Source of the DNA: Nitritalea halalkaliphila LW7
GTDB lineage: Bacteria; Bacteroidota; Bacteroidia; Cytophagales; Cyclobacteriaceae
Reading direction: 5' to 3'
Length of the DNA: 64,000 nucleotides
NCBI RefSeq assembly: GCF_000265075.1
Contig: NZ_AJYA01000018.1
Coordinates: 23,112 to 87,111, forward strand
The first letter of the stretch is position 1, and the number at the start of each line of letters is the position of its first letter. The notes below the pieces were generated by a model. That model was not told the DNA's origin, did not search any database, and saw nothing but the letters and a program-made list of their open reading frames with translations. Positions 18,113 to 28,019 of the stretch are shown here, in pieces. Made by a program: the position numbers and the translations under genes.

Positions 18113-19378
18113 TCAGGGTGGTAAAAGTTCGTATTCCATAGGCAAACCATAAAGCTCCGCCAGCGCTTGAAAATCCCCCTCTAGCGCTTGATCGAGTGCC
18201 GCATCCCAAAGCACCTGCCGTTCTTTGCGCTGCCCATGGGAGGTATCCGCATCGTAGGCCTCTTGCAGGCGATTCATGAGGCGGTAGGCATGCATAAACG
18301 CCTGGTTCAACTGTCCCTCGAAATCCGCTTTCGACCAGACAAAACCCTCTAGCCAGCCCTTCAGCAGCAGGCTAACCACTTGCACCATGTCGAAATGCCG
18401 CTGTTCATGGTTGAGCGCATAGGCACTTTGGCCTCCAGGCCGTACCCAGCTGTCCCGCGGCAGCATAAAGGCCCGGATGCGCACAGGAACCGTTAAGAGC
18501 CCATTTTCCACGCTAGCGGTGTAGTCCATGGCCAAAGTGGTGAAAATACTGGCGTTAAAACGTGAGCCCGAGCTCATGCGCCCTCTAAAATCCGACCAAC
18601 TGAGTGTCTCCCCGCTGGCATAAAAAATCGTATCACGCGCCGTGCCTCCCTCCTCGAGGTAGGGCTGCACGCGGATGCCACGGGCCAGCGCTGGATGCCT
18701 TCCCTGTTCAGCGGTCAGCCAGCGCTCAGCATAGTCGCGCATGCCGCCGAGGGCTCGGTAGAGCAAGCCATCCACATAGGAAATCCGGGACAACGGCCGG
18801 GTATAGCTCAGCGAGTTCGTAAAGGTGAAAAGTGTGTCAGGCCGTGCATAAGCATCGAGCGCGTAAAAAATCGCCTCTAAACGCAGTTCCCCCTTGGCAT
18901 GCCCTGCCTGGGCGGGCACTTCGTCTATCAGCAAGCGCTGAATTTCCCAGCGCCAGGGAGGCACTTCTCTCTCGGGTCGGGCGGCATACTGCCAAAGCAC
19001 GCGAAACTTTTCCTCCACATAGGGTGGCCATACCAAGCTGAGGGGACGCCCATCAGCTCCTAAGATGCGTCCCTCTGGTTTCTCAGGCCGCTGGAGCAGC
19101 AGCAGCTCGGGGATAGCTTCAGGTAAAACTAAAGGAGAAACACTCCGCTGAAAAAGGGTGTAGGTGTCTTTTCCGTCCATACCAACAGCCTGCAGCCGAG
19201 AACTAGTGCTTTGCTGCGCGAGCAGCGCATGCCCAAAACCAAAGCCCCAAAAAACAAGAAGAAAAACCCAAAAACAACCTTCAGGGAGCAGCACCCTGCC
19301 CCGCCTTTTCGCCAGCCAACCTCCTCCCCCTCTGCTTGCACGCCCATCTTTTACTCCCCTATCTACTGCACACATCAT
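18113..19378 (-). CDS. Secreted zincin-like protein (DUF922-type)
   Basis: A 421-aa protein with a membrane or signal segment at about residues 35-55 (CFWVFLLVFWGFGFGHALLAQQ). The C-terminal domain has the zinc-protease motif H-E-x-x-H in ALNHEQRHFDMVQ, preceded by LSWSDFRGRM and FNASIFTTLAMDYTA, a combination like DUF922 putative Zn-proteases. The N-terminal 30 residues before the hydrophobic part are Arg/Gly-rich, so the true start may be later than the one given. Inferred: cell-envelope or secreted metalloprotease; substrate unknown. Confidence 0.62.
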   Translation of the reverse strand: MMCAVDRGVKDGRASRGGGGWLAKRRGRVLLPEGCFWVFLLVFWGFGFGHALLAQQSTSSRLQAVGMDGKDTYTLFQRSVSPLVLPEAIPELLLLQRPEKPEGRILGADGRPLSLVWPPYVEEKFRVLWQYAARPEREVPPWRWEIQRLLIDEVPAQAGHAKGELRLEAIFYALDAYARPDTLFTFTNSLSYTRPLSRISYVDGLLYRALGGMRDYAERWLTAEQGRHPALARGIRVQPYLEEGGTARDTIFYASGETLSWSDFRGRMSSGSRFNASIFTTLAMDYTASVENGLLTVPVRIRAFMLPRDSWVRPGGQSAYALNHEQRHFDMVQVVSLLLKGWLEGFVWSKADFEGQLNQAFMHAYRLMNRLQEAYDADTSHGQRKERQVLWDAALDQALEGDFQALAELYGLPMEYELLPP

Positions 19379-19456
19379 TTTCTTGAAAGGAAAAAGGCCG
19401 AAAGACCAATTGCTTCCGGCCTTTTAATTGCCTAATATATGCACTCGAGGCCCGAT

Positions 19457-22236
19457 TCACAAAGAATCCCAGTGCAAAAGTGCGTTCCAGACCATCCCTG
19501 CATCATGATGATTCAGAAAGCGATGCAGCGGATCAAAGGTAAAGCCCAGCACCCGCCCTTTGCCCATCGGGCTTAAGCTCACCGCACTGTGGCCGATGAT
19601 TTTATCCTCATTCCGGACCATTCCGGAAAGCACATAGGGCATTTTTTCACCTATTTTCGGATTCGCTTTTTCATAGGTTTCCATGGCTGCAGCACCCCAG
19701 ATTTCTCCCTCGTAAGGCAACTCTTCCTTCAGCGGCTGTGTACCGTACTGCAGCAGCACCTGCTCCCGCTTGTATTTCGTCGGCTTCATAAGCGGCGCGT
19801 TTCCTCGGAAAATATGCGGATACTCGCCATACCCATGGAAAAGTGGATGCCCATCCGCACGTACCATCGCTTGCACGAGCGAGCCCGGGTGGAATAAGCC
19901 CCCTGCATCCACGGCCTGATGGTCCGGAAAAAAGCCTGCCTCCAACAGGATCCCTGTCATGTTATCCAAGCTGATCAGCAGCCCGCCGCGTTCCACAAAC
20001 TGCATGAGGGCAGCCATCCCCTGAAAGCCCGGACCTCCCGTCATATCGGGCGTCGCCGCAGGAAAGCCATGAGAAGGAAATTCCTGTGTGGCGGTATAGG
20101 GCAGCGGGCCGAAACGCTTGTCCACCCCATGGATAAAGCTGCTGGCACTCCCCCGCACCCGCGGCATTAAAATCACATCGAAGCGCTCCTTCAGCCCCCC
20201 TTGCGCAGGTCGTCTTTATCGATATTCACGTAAGGAATTCCGCGCTGCTCGAAGGTGAAGCGCGACCAGCCCTCGTCCTGGGTATTAAACCAGGTGTGGT
20301 AAATCGCCACACGCGGAAGGGTAAGCTGTTGGCGTAGTCCCGCCTCCGGCGCAAAATCCCCGCCCCGAACGGCCACCTCCCAGCGACTCGCCAGCTTTTC
20401 CATGCTGGCAGCAGGTACATTTTCTATCCACAAGCTGCCCGCGGGATAGGTCTCCCCATCGATATCTTGGGCTGCAGTCAACTGATGGAAACGGGCGTTT
20501 TTATGCTGGGAACGGGCATCATAAAGCAGTCCAAGGAGGTTTTGCTGGCCTGCATGTGCGATCAGGTAGCTACGCCCCGAGCCGGACACCTTAGCGGCAT
20601 AGCGGATGGGCTCAGTACAGTGCTGCAGGCCCTGCGTGCCTGTCGTCCATTCTTCTACTGCCTCCACCTCTACTCCGTACAGCAGGGGTAGCGTCCACGC
20701 GATCGCATCATAAGGCGGGAACTTGGCCTCTTTCGGATAGGACTGCGGCGTGAGGAGGGAAACAAGCAGGTTACGGTAGGGCTGCTCGCTGAGCAAGACA
20801 TAGGCATTCGCATCTTCATGCACTTCGATACCCTGCTTTTGCAGCTGCGCTGCCAAGTAGGCGGCCATGGCAGGATCCCGCTGCTCTTTCGGAATCCGAA
20901 AAGCTCGCGGCCCCTCCGAACGGCCCTTTTCGAGGCTATTCACCCCCTTCTTGTAAAAATTATGCAAGAGCTGGCGGGCATTCGTGGCCCCATAATGCAG
21001 GGATGCCAAAACACCCACCATGGTGTAATTGATGTTATTTCGGAAAGACCAGTACACTTCCTGCGTCGGCGGCTCGGGGCGGTACCACTCCCGAGAGGTG
21101 GCAGGATCCCCGGCATAGCGACTATTCGACAGGTCGCGCAAGTAGGTAGTGGCCCCAGCATTTCCATAGGTCTCGTAGAAGCGGCCCGTGGAGTTATGGT
21201 TATTCGCCACCCAAATCCCATACCCCGGATACCAGCCATCGTAAAAGCCCCAATGCCATGCGCCCGGCATGCCCTGACCCGCCACGGTAGCGATATCATG
21301 GTTGGCCATCACCTGCCATTCGCCGATGGTGATCGGATCCACATAGTCATTATAAGGTCCTGTGCCGGTAGACACATAAAGGAGTGGCACAGACTCGTGC
21401 AGGTCCAGCATCACCGGCGGATGAAACTCGAAAAAGCCTTTGAAAATCGACTGCGTGATGCGCTGCGAAATCTGCAAGCCATCGCGGTTGTTATCGTGAA
21501 ACACATACTTGCCCCAGTACGGCGGCGAGCGTGGAAAGCCATCGTCATACACTTCCCGCTGCTTGGTATACCGGTGGTACCACTCCACCTGCTTTTCCAA
21601 GCCGTCCGGCTCAGAAACGGGATTGATCACCGTAATGATACCCTCCCGAATCTGCTTGATATCCGGGGCATCGTCGATGGCCAGGCGGTAGGCCAGCTCC
21701 ATCAGCATCTCCGGGGAGCCCGTTTCGGTAGCATGCATGCCACCGTTTACGTAGTACACCAACTTGCTATCGTCCAGCATGCTGGGCAGCTGTTCGGAGG
21801 GGAAGCTGCGCGGGTCGGCCAGCTTGGCCAGCTGCTCCTTATAGTGGGGCAGGCGCTCCAGGGTGGCGGCATCGCCGATTACCACGAGCAGGAAGCGGCG
21901 TCCTTCCTCAGTTTCCCCCATATCCTGCAGCTGCACATGTGGCGATGCCGCCGCTAGGGCCTCGTAATAGCCGTAGATTTCTTGTAAGCGGTGGAGCTCC
22001 CCTGGGGTACCGATGATATGCCCGAAATGCTCCAGTGGAGAAGGCACAGTCGGATGGGTAGGCAGCTGGAGCAGCGAGGCCGGCAGGAAGCGTGCATCTG
22101 TGGTGTAGGCCTTAATCGCCTCCACATAGGCCTGATCGATGGAGGCCTGCTGAGCCAGAGACTTTTGGCCTCCGGCCAAAACCCCAAAGAGTATCCATCC
22201 GATGAGTAGCCAGGTGTAGTGTGTACTTTTCTTCAT
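19457..22236 (-). CDS. M14-family zinc carboxypeptidase, large (frameshifted)
   Basis: Restoring one G in the run at 20195-20200 (six observed) fuses two pieces into a 926-aa exported peptidase. The signal peptide ends at SLAQ. The peptidase domain shows the M14 zinc motif H-x-x-E in YVNGGMHATETGSPE, the substrate-binding NPVSEPDG (NP-DG motif) and a third-ligand His in MLDLHES. After the catalytic domain comes a long C-terminal region with a glutamine-amidotransferase-like flavour (ALMQFVERGGLLISLDN, FTFDPLHRF), as seen in large M14 proteins of this phylum. It would trim peptides in the periplasm or at the cell surface. Confidence 0.82.
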
Positions 22237-22365
22237 CTTTTACTGTTATTTCAGCGATAACCTACGCTTAATTTTCCGGATTGCCTGCATAGTTTACAGA
22301 AATGGCGCTATACCCTTTTCGAAGGAGGTTGCTGCTTTTCTGAGAATTTCCCTTATCTTCATCTC

Positions 22366-23709
22366 ATGAAACATTTTCGTACCCTTCTATCGCTTGCTGC
22401 TCTTGCCCTGGTGGGTCCCCTGCAGGCACAACAGTTTTATCCGGGCCCGGCGACGGGTGTCCGAAGAGGCTTTTCCAGCATCCTCATGAATCCAGCTGAA
22501 ATTACTTCCCTACACCGCACGGTAGAGCTAAATCTGCTCCAGATGAATGTAGGCGCTGGCGGAAATATCGAGGATTTCATTTTTAACATCGATAATCCCA
22601 GTGGAGGCCTGGAGGAAAGCCTGACCTCCCGGGTGGATCCCTTGGATTTTCGCCTGGGTGGCCACTTCTTAGGCCCCTCCATCGCAGTGCGCGCTGGAAA
22701 AATAGGCGTAGGCTTGAGCTCTCAAGTTCATTTTGGTGGGGATTTTGCGAATATCAACCCAAATTTAGGGACTGCCCTGGCACAGTTTACCGATCCCGAT
22801 TTTACGAGTACCCGTATTCAGGGTGGCCCACCGCAGCGGGCTAACTTCTTTTCCTATGCCCAGCTTTCTGCCCATGCGGGAGGGGTGCTGATAGAGGATG
22901 CAAATAGCCGCCTAAGCATCGGTGCTAGCATCCATTTTTATATCCCGACCGCATTTGCTGAAGCAGAGGTGCGGAACCTAAATGCTACCCTTTTCGAAGA
23001 GAATGGCGATCTGCTGATGCGGGATGCCACCGGCAGTGTTCGCTTGGCCTATTCTACAGGGGCTACTCTGGATGGGGCAGAAAATTTTGAAGTACAGGGT
23101 AGGGTGTCCTTAGGTTTGGACATCGGCGCAACCTATTTATTGAAAAACACGCCACTGGGGCATATTCAGGTGGGTGCGGCGCTGCGCAATATGGGGGCCC
23201 TGCTGTTTGACGATGCGCTAGAGTCATCCTATGCCCTAAATGTTCCAGCGGGCGAAGCACTGAACCTCAGTGCCCTATCCGGCACCTTCGAAGAAATCGA
23301 AAATCAGCTTTTGGCCAGTGGCTTCGTCAGCCTACGGGATCAGCGCTCCGACCTGCGCGTTCCTTTACCGACGACCCTAGCCTTGTATGGAGATTTTCAG
23401 CCCCTGCCCTTCCTTCAGGTGGGCGCCTATTTCCAAAAACGCTTGCAGGCCAATAATCCCGCTGGCCAGATCGTCGGTCAAGACCTCTTTATTCTAACTC
23501 CAAGCTTGTTTGTAGGCCCCTTGGAGGTGTATTTTCCCACAGGCGTCTATGAGGTTTTTGGCTTTGCAGCGGGTGCGGGTCTGCGCTTAGGAGGCTTCTT
23601 TATCGGCACAAGCTCCGGGCTTAGCAGCGCCTTAGGCAGACGCAATCATGCCGACGTGCACTTCGGCTTGAACTTGGGAATCGGCAAAAAACTGAATCTA
23701 CTCAACTGA
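22366..23709 (+). CDS. Large outer-membrane barrel protein
   Basis: A 447-aa protein with signal peptide (LVGPLQA-QQ). The mature part begins GPATGVRRGFSSILMNPAEI, an N-terminal motif with a conserved NPA as in FadL/PorV-like or conjugal TraF-like barrels, followed by many amphipathic strands and a final LNLGIGKKLNLLN. The NPAE segment and length suggest a FadL-like fold used for hydrophobic-compound uptake or secretion, but no specific family can be assigned. Transcribed alone; it is convergent with nothing and precedes mdh by about 200 bp. Confidence 0.68.
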   Translation: MKHFRTLLSLAALALVGPLQAQQFYPGPATGVRRGFSSILMNPAEITSLHRTVELNLLQMNVGAGGNIEDFIFNIDNPSGGLEESLTSRVDPLDFRLGGHFLGPSIAVRAGKIGVGLSSQVHFGGDFANINPNLGTALAQFTDPDFTSTRIQGGPPQRANFFSYAQLSAHAGGVLIEDANSRLSIGASIHFYIPTAFAEAEVRNLNATLFEENGDLLMRDATGSVRLAYSTGATLDGAENFEVQGRVSLGLDIGATYLLKNTPLGHIQVGAALRNMGALLFDDALESSYALNVPAGEALNLSALSGTFEEIENQLLASGFVSLRDQRSDLRVPLPTTLALYGDFQPLPFLQVGAYFQKRLQANNPAGQIVGQDLFILTPSLFVGPLEVYFPTGVYEVFGFAAGAGLRLGGFFIGTSSGLSSALGRRNHADVHFGLNLGIGKKLNLLN

Positions 23710-23909
23710 TAATCAAGGGTGTAAACGTGCACACAGATTCTTTTCACTTATTTCCGCATGGACCCTTGCGCTCCTGCGCAAAACCGACTATAGCATTTAA
23801 CCATGAAAGATGCAGAAAGAAGCCCTTAGATTGTTTCATTTAAAACGCTTTGTGGCTTATATTAGCAGAACTTTTAAACAAAGTATCGAAAAACAATAAA
23901 TCTATAATC

Positions 23910-24843
23910 ATGACTAAAGTTACAATTGTCGGAGCCGGTAACGTGGGAGCACCTGTGCGGACGCGATCGCTTACAAGAGAATTGCCAGTGAAGTTGTATT
24001 AGTGGACATCAAAGAGGGTTTTGCCGAAGGCAAGGCGCTGGACATTATGCAGACCCAGACGACCTTAGGGTTCAACACGAAAGTGGTGGGGAGCACGAAT
24101 GACTACAGCGTAACGGCTGGATCCGATGTGGTGGTAATCACTTCAGGTATTCCGCGTAAGCCAGGGATGACCCGTGAGGAGCTTATCGGCATTAACGCTG
24201 GCATTGTAAAGACGGTTGCTGAGAACATCATCGCGCATTCTCCTGATGCGATTTTCGTGATCGTATCGAATCCGATGGACACCATGACTTACTTGACGTT
24301 AAAGTCTACGGGTCTTCCGAAGGAGCGTATCATCGGTATGGGTGGTGCTTTGGATAGCTCTCGTTTCAAGACCTATTTGTCACAAGCATTAGGCAAGCCT
24401 CAGAACGACATCCACGGTATGGTGATCGGTGGTCATGGTGATACGACGATGATTCCTTTGACGCGTTTGGCCACGTATAACGGTCTTCCCGTGTCTGACT
24501 TTTTAGATGCGGCTGCTTTAGAGAAGGTGGCGGCAGATACGATGGTGGGGGGTGCTACCCTCACGAAATTACTCGGAACCTCTGCATGGTATGCTCCGGG
24601 AGCTTCAGTGGCTTACTTGGTAGACAGCATTTTAAACGACCAGAAGCGCATTATCCCTTGTTCTGTTTACTTAGACGGTGAGTATGGAGAGTCTGATATT
24701 TGTATCGGCGTTCCATGTATCATCGGCAAAGCGGGCGTTGAGGAGATTGTGGCTTTAGAGCTAAACGAAGAGGAGAAGGCCCTTTTCGCGAAAGTGCTGC
24801 TGCGGTGAGAAACATGAACGAAGCACTTACTACAGTACTCTAA
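23910..24843 (+). CDS. mdh: Malate dehydrogenase, LDH-like type (two frameshifts)
   Basis: Start MTKVTIVGAGNVGA; a lost A near 23951 (GAGC|ACC) and another near 24792 (GCGAAA|GTG) interrupt it. Corrected, it is exactly 311 aa, the family length. Seen: the NAD Gly-rich GAGNVG, IPRKPGMTREEL, IVSNPMDTMTYL, the GMGGALDSSRFKTYL substrate loop with Arg, and the catalytic His in GGHGDTTMIPL. The enzyme interconverts malate and oxaloacetate with NAD in the TCA cycle; with pckA and gltA in this window it fits a complete TCA/gluconeogenic set. An essential gene with two breaks of the same type is the strongest argument that the breaks are sequencing artefacts. Confidence 0.92.
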
Positions 24844-24861
24844 ATCGCTTTACCATAACCG

Positions 24862-24892
24862 AAAAAGCCGGCTGTTTCAGTCGGCTTTTTTT
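24862..24892 (+). terminator. Terminator of mdh
   Basis: Stem AAAAAGCCG (24862-24870) / CGGCTTTTT (24882-24890) with an inner CTG/CAG pairing, followed by T. Confidence 0.8.
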
Positions 24893-25040
24893 ATGTCCTT
24901 TCCGCTAAAAGCCGAAAGCGTACATCTCAGGTGAAAGCATAGGTTAGGAGAAAGGATAGGAACCTGCAACCGGAGTCTAAATCTTTTTAAATTCTCCTAT
25001 GGTGTTAGGCTTTTAATTTCAGAAAATGATAGAAAAATTC

Positions 25041-25117
25041 ATTTAGAATTAATCTAAATAAATGTTGCGCATTTCATCCGCGTGCTGCATCTTTGTACTG
25101 TATAGAATTAATCTAAA
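25041..25117 (+). promoter_or_regulatory. Promoter flanked by two iron-box-like palindromes
   Basis: TTG (25065-25067), 20 bp, CATCTTTG (25088-25095) forms a good Bacteroidota promoter. It is flanked by TTTAGA-N5-TCTAAA (25042-25058, perfect arms) and TATAGA-N5-TCTAAA (25101-25117, one mismatch). The second copy overlaps the expected start site and the first lies just upstream of -33. The same motif recurs beside sufB (39812, 40022), which suggests a shared, possibly iron-responsive DtxR-like repressor. The stretch 25118-25347 has no recognisable gene. Confidence 0.6.
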
Positions 25118-25347
25118 TAACCAGAACAGATTGTTTTCATGCAGGTATGGTTGGACAGGAAATAGATCGGAGGAGCGGAAGCTTTACCCCCCATTTTTCA
25201 CGAAGTAGGAGAAGATTTATTTTCCAGCTATGCATTCTAAAGTCCTAGGTTCGGCCCTAAAGAGAAAAACATGCTCGATTGGGTTTATTTGTGATGCTTT
25301 TCAAAGAAGGGCTGAACGCTAGGCGCTAGGAATTAACGAAAGAAAAG

Positions 25348-25680
25348 ATGGAGGAAAATTGTGCACAAAAAATTTTAGCAGAATCCTACTGCTATACCAG
25401 CACCCAGTGTCAGGTGTGTGGCAACATCCAAATCCACGATGGCATTTATGTTTTTGGCTTTACCCCACAGGCTTTACGTGCCTGGGCCAAAGAAATTTTG
25501 ACCTTAGACTTTGACCGCTGCTGTAGGTATGATGGGGACATCCCCTACTTGCAGCTCTATGCTCCCTTGCATCAGTACGAGTATTTGTTTTTCCGCGATC
25601 AGTTTAGGGAGTACCAAGATCTTTTGGGTCAAACCTTAGCGATTTTGGATGCTTATGCCCTCGTATCGCCTCAGATATAG
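25348..25680 (+). CDS. Cys-rich small protein behind iron-box promoter
   Basis: A 110-aa cytoplasmic protein with six Cys: positions 5, 15, 21, 24, 58 and 59. CQVCG (21-25) looks like a metal-binding knuckle, and the CC pair at 58-59 could complete a four-Cys site. The rest is an alpha/beta region rich in aromatic residues (FGFTPQALRAWAKEIL, YAPLHQYEYLFFRDQF). It resembles a Bacteroidota-specific uncharacterised family (DUF6686-like), but I am not sure. It is the first ORF after the TTTAGA-N5-TCTAAA promoter, so iron-dependent expression is plausible. Function unknown. Confidence 0.6.
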   Translation: MEENCAQKILAESYCYTSTQCQVCGNIQIHDGIYVFGFTPQALRAWAKEILTLDFDRCCRYDGDIPYLQLYAPLHQYEYLFFRDQFREYQDLLGQTLAILDAYALVSPQI

Positions 25681-26217
25681 GTAGCAGAGGAGGTTACCGT
25701 TCGCAATAGAGTGGCCGTGGCTACATCCGATACGCCTGCTGGCGTGATTTTTCATCGAAGTCCTTGATATTTTTTAGCCCGGCCTCTTTTTTTCTCATCA
25801 AAACTTAGGCAGCACAAGTCATTTGGCGGCGGAGTCTCAGATAGCCACATGGCTTCAATACGCGGATAACAGGCGATCCCTCATCATTCAACCGCGCAGG
25901 AATAATCCATCACGGTACATCTATTCCAAACGGTGCGTAACCAAAACATAGGAAACAGCCATCTTCGCGTCAATCGCATCGCGTAAGGACTATCGGTTAG
26001 TTAGGGAACTAATATACTTAGGGATAAGCGGAAATCCTTTTCACCTTCCAAACCACGTTAAAAATAAGGGAAAAAGATTGCAGCGAATAGCCTGCCCGTA
26101 AGGGAAGCCCCCGCAGTAACAAACAGCAAAATAAAAAACATTTAAACGCTTAATATTCAGTAAAAAGTTGAATTACTAAAATATATTCACTATTTTCCAC
26201 CTATAAATACTTTAACT
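25681..26217. other. Gene-less stretch
   Basis: No ORF, hairpin or repeat I can support. A minus-strand fragment around 25960 reads like the end of an ATPase (VLVTHRLE followed by a stop), which might be a remnant, but it is too short to call. Confidence 0.3.
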
Positions 26218-26463
26218 ATGAGATTCTTATTACTTATTCCCGTTTATTTCTTTGCTAACGTCGCGCTATATGCAGATGATGAAAGAATTGTTAACGCTAC
26301 CACTATTGTCTATGTAGGCTTACTAATTCTATTTTTCTGGATTCCCGGTTATCGTCGCCGTCGGGACGAAAACAGAAGAAAGGCAAGAATAATGCAGGAA
26401 CTGAGATGGGAGTATGAGCAAAGAAGGGCTTTGGAGAGGGAATTTAATCGCAGAAATAGATAA
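26218..26463 (+). CDS. Small single-pass membrane protein with basic tail
   Basis: An 81-aa protein: signal-like N-terminus (LLLIPVYFFANVALYA), a transmembrane helix (IVYVGLLILFFWIPGY, about 30-46), then a strongly basic, Arg-rich cytoplasmic tail (RRRRDENRRKARIM...ALEREFNRRNR) likely to form a charged helix. The start follows an AT-rich leader. No homologue recognised; it lies in the accessory stretch between mdh and the GIY-YIG gene. Confidence 0.55.
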   Translation: MRFLLLIPVYFFANVALYADDERIVNATTIVYVGLLILFFWIPGYRRRRDENRRKARIMQELRWEYEQRRALEREFNRRNR

Positions 26464-26587
26464 AAGTTTTCTAAAAATTCTTTTGAGTTTAATCTTTCCT
26501 TTTGCCCGCAGTTACAGCCTTTCCAGTAAGCACCGTGTACAGCCCTCTAAAAATCACGAATTATCACCACTTGAATAGCCTTACGTG

Positions 26588-27403
26588 CTAATTTTCGTTA
26601 TATCCAAATTGTCGGGTGTGTAATACTTTTTTCCACCAACTTTCCCTTTCGATGATGATTTGGTCATCAGTTGCTGATTTATAGATATCAAGAATAGCAT
26701 AACTGAAATTTTGCTTTATGTGGTCAAAAGACAGTTTTTTTAATCCCGTATTTCCTCCGTGGCTGTGGCCATATATGCTCTCCATCGGCCCAGTATCATG
26801 TTTTCTCCATACGCTGAACCAACATACATTTTGCCATTTGACCTATCGGTCAAAAGATAAACACCCTTCTGATTTTGTAATGCAGTTACCCAATTATCTT
26901 TCTCAATCACTCGTTTCAATTCTTCCCAAGAAATATTTACATGTTCATACCCAGGGAAAACGTCATTATCAAAAAAGTCGGGTAAAATTTGAGAAACATA
27001 ACATGCATCCATTACTGATTCGGCGTTACGAATCATGGATTGTGATCTATTTTGATATTTTATTATTAAACGTCCTACATATTTTCCGAACTCCTCTAAC
27101 TCTTGATATTCATATCCCATCCCGTCTAGTTTATTCAAGTCTTTCGTCACGCGTCCGATATGAAAAAGCAACCACTTGTCCTCCTTCGGTTTGATTTTAA
27201 CAAACCCTATGGTTATCTGACCCTCCTTAAAGGACTTTTTTTTTGCTGTAATTCCAGTATTGCCCCTCAAGCATTTTTGATTTATCACCATTTTTGAAAA
27301 GCTCTATCGGATTCCAATTTTGTGCAAACATCAAATTGAACCGAATCTTCACATTGGATAGATTATCAAGGCGTAAGATGTCATTCAGTTGAATAGTATT
27401 CAT
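26588..27403 (-). CDS. GIY-YIG nuclease family protein (two frameshifts)
   Basis: The 271-aa protein begins MNTIQLNDILRLDNLSNVKIR at 27403. Its frame changes within a run of nine A (plus-strand T at 27236-27244; eight A would keep frame) and again near 26764 (one lost base). The C-terminal half has the GIY-YIG layout: GVYLLTDRSNGKMYVGSAYG (GVY and YVG strands), the catalytic-type Arg in GRWRAYM, and a distal Glu in IIERESWWKKVL. The N-terminal half is the extension found in stand-alone GIY-YIG proteins of environmental bacteria. Role (DNA repair, defence, selfish element) unknown. The 9-A run is the only break best explained by an extra base and may be natural slippage. Confidence 0.72.
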
Positions 27404-27696
27404 GTGCTATTTTTAAGTCAGGAGTATCAAGTTAATGTAGTTTCCGCTAAAATAGATATAGACTTCCTTTTTGATATGAAAACTCAATGTAACAACCTCA
27501 TTTGATTTACCTAATAAGCCGCACTATTTATCACCTACTAGAAATTTACAACTAACCCCTTAAATTTCCAATAGCGCTTACCTCATTTTTTTCAGAAAGC
27601 CTCCACCCAAGGGATTCTACAACGATGTTCACCTTTGGGCGAAGCCCAAAATAGATAGAGCTACTTATTTTCAAAAATAGCACGTCTCCCCCCACA

Positions 27697-27822
27697 ATGT
27701 TCGTTTCCTTTCGTTTCCTTTCTTTTTTACCAAAATTCATGTTCGTTTGCTTTCTTTTTCTTTCTTTTTTATCAAAAACCATGTTCGTTTGCTTTCTTTT
27801 CCTTTCTTTTTAAAAAAATGCA
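27697..27822. repeat. Three tandem copies of a 42-bp pyrimidine-rich repeat
   Basis: Units begin at 27697, 27739 and 27781, each starting ATGTTCGTTTgCTTTC and continuing as a T/C tract ending TTTTTTA. Unit length is an exact 42 bp (14 codons). On the minus strand each unit would encode a basic peptide KKERKRKxTN, but a stop lies just before the first repeat in that frame. Confidence 0.75.
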
Positions 27823-27841
27823 AAAAATGCATGCTCAATCC

Positions 27842-27872
27842 CTGTAAACAGACACCGAGACTGTAAACAGAC
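27842..27872. repeat. Direct repeat CTGTAAACAGAC, two copies
   Basis: Copies at 27842-27853 and 27861-27872, 19 bp apart. Could be a tandem protein-binding site; nothing further supports a function. Confidence 0.4.
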
Positions 27873-27930
27873 CCCTAACCCACGAACGCTCCCCTTCCTT
27901 TGCTACCATCCACCTCCCCGTATGAGAACC

Positions 27931-27963
27931 AAAAAAAAGGCAAGCACCCGCCTACCTTTTTTT
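27931..27963 (-). terminator. Terminator of the AEC permease gene
   Basis: AAAAAGG (27934-27940) pairs with CCTTTTT (27955-27961), with an inner GGC/GCC. The A-run becomes the minus-strand T-tract. Confidence 0.5.
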
Positions 27964-28019
27964 CACCTATACACACTTATAGCAGGGCCGAAGCCCCTCC
28001 AATCTCTTGAAAAACGTTC

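Larger units (their letters stand above)
27404..28019. other. Gene-poor AT-rich stretch with repeats
   Basis: Holds the 42-bp tandem repeat (27697-27822), a 19-bp-spaced direct repeat CTGTAAACAGAC (27842 and 27861), a TTTGGGC-GAA-GCCCAAA palindrome near 27637, and the terminator at 27931-27963. A minus-strand frame across 27552-27782 is a product of the repeats and is not called as a gene. Confidence 0.5.

Noticed and set aside
20818..21957. 379-aa open frame on the plus strand
   Set aside because: Entirely antisense to the M14 peptidase, which has a full family-consistent frame; His/Arg-rich composition is typical of a codon-bias shadow.
25140..25240. Short ORFs between the iron-box promoter and the Cys-rich gene
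   Set aside because: All under 40 codons without conserved features or positioned start signals.
25880..26010. Minus-strand text resembling the end of an ATPase (VLVTHRLE)
   Set aside because: Too short, and no Walker motifs or frame upstream; may be coincidence.
27552..27782. 76-aa minus-strand frame with basic KKERKRK repeats
   Set aside because: Exists because the 42-bp repeat is a multiple of three; no signal, domain or upstream support, and a stop lies just before the first repeat unit.
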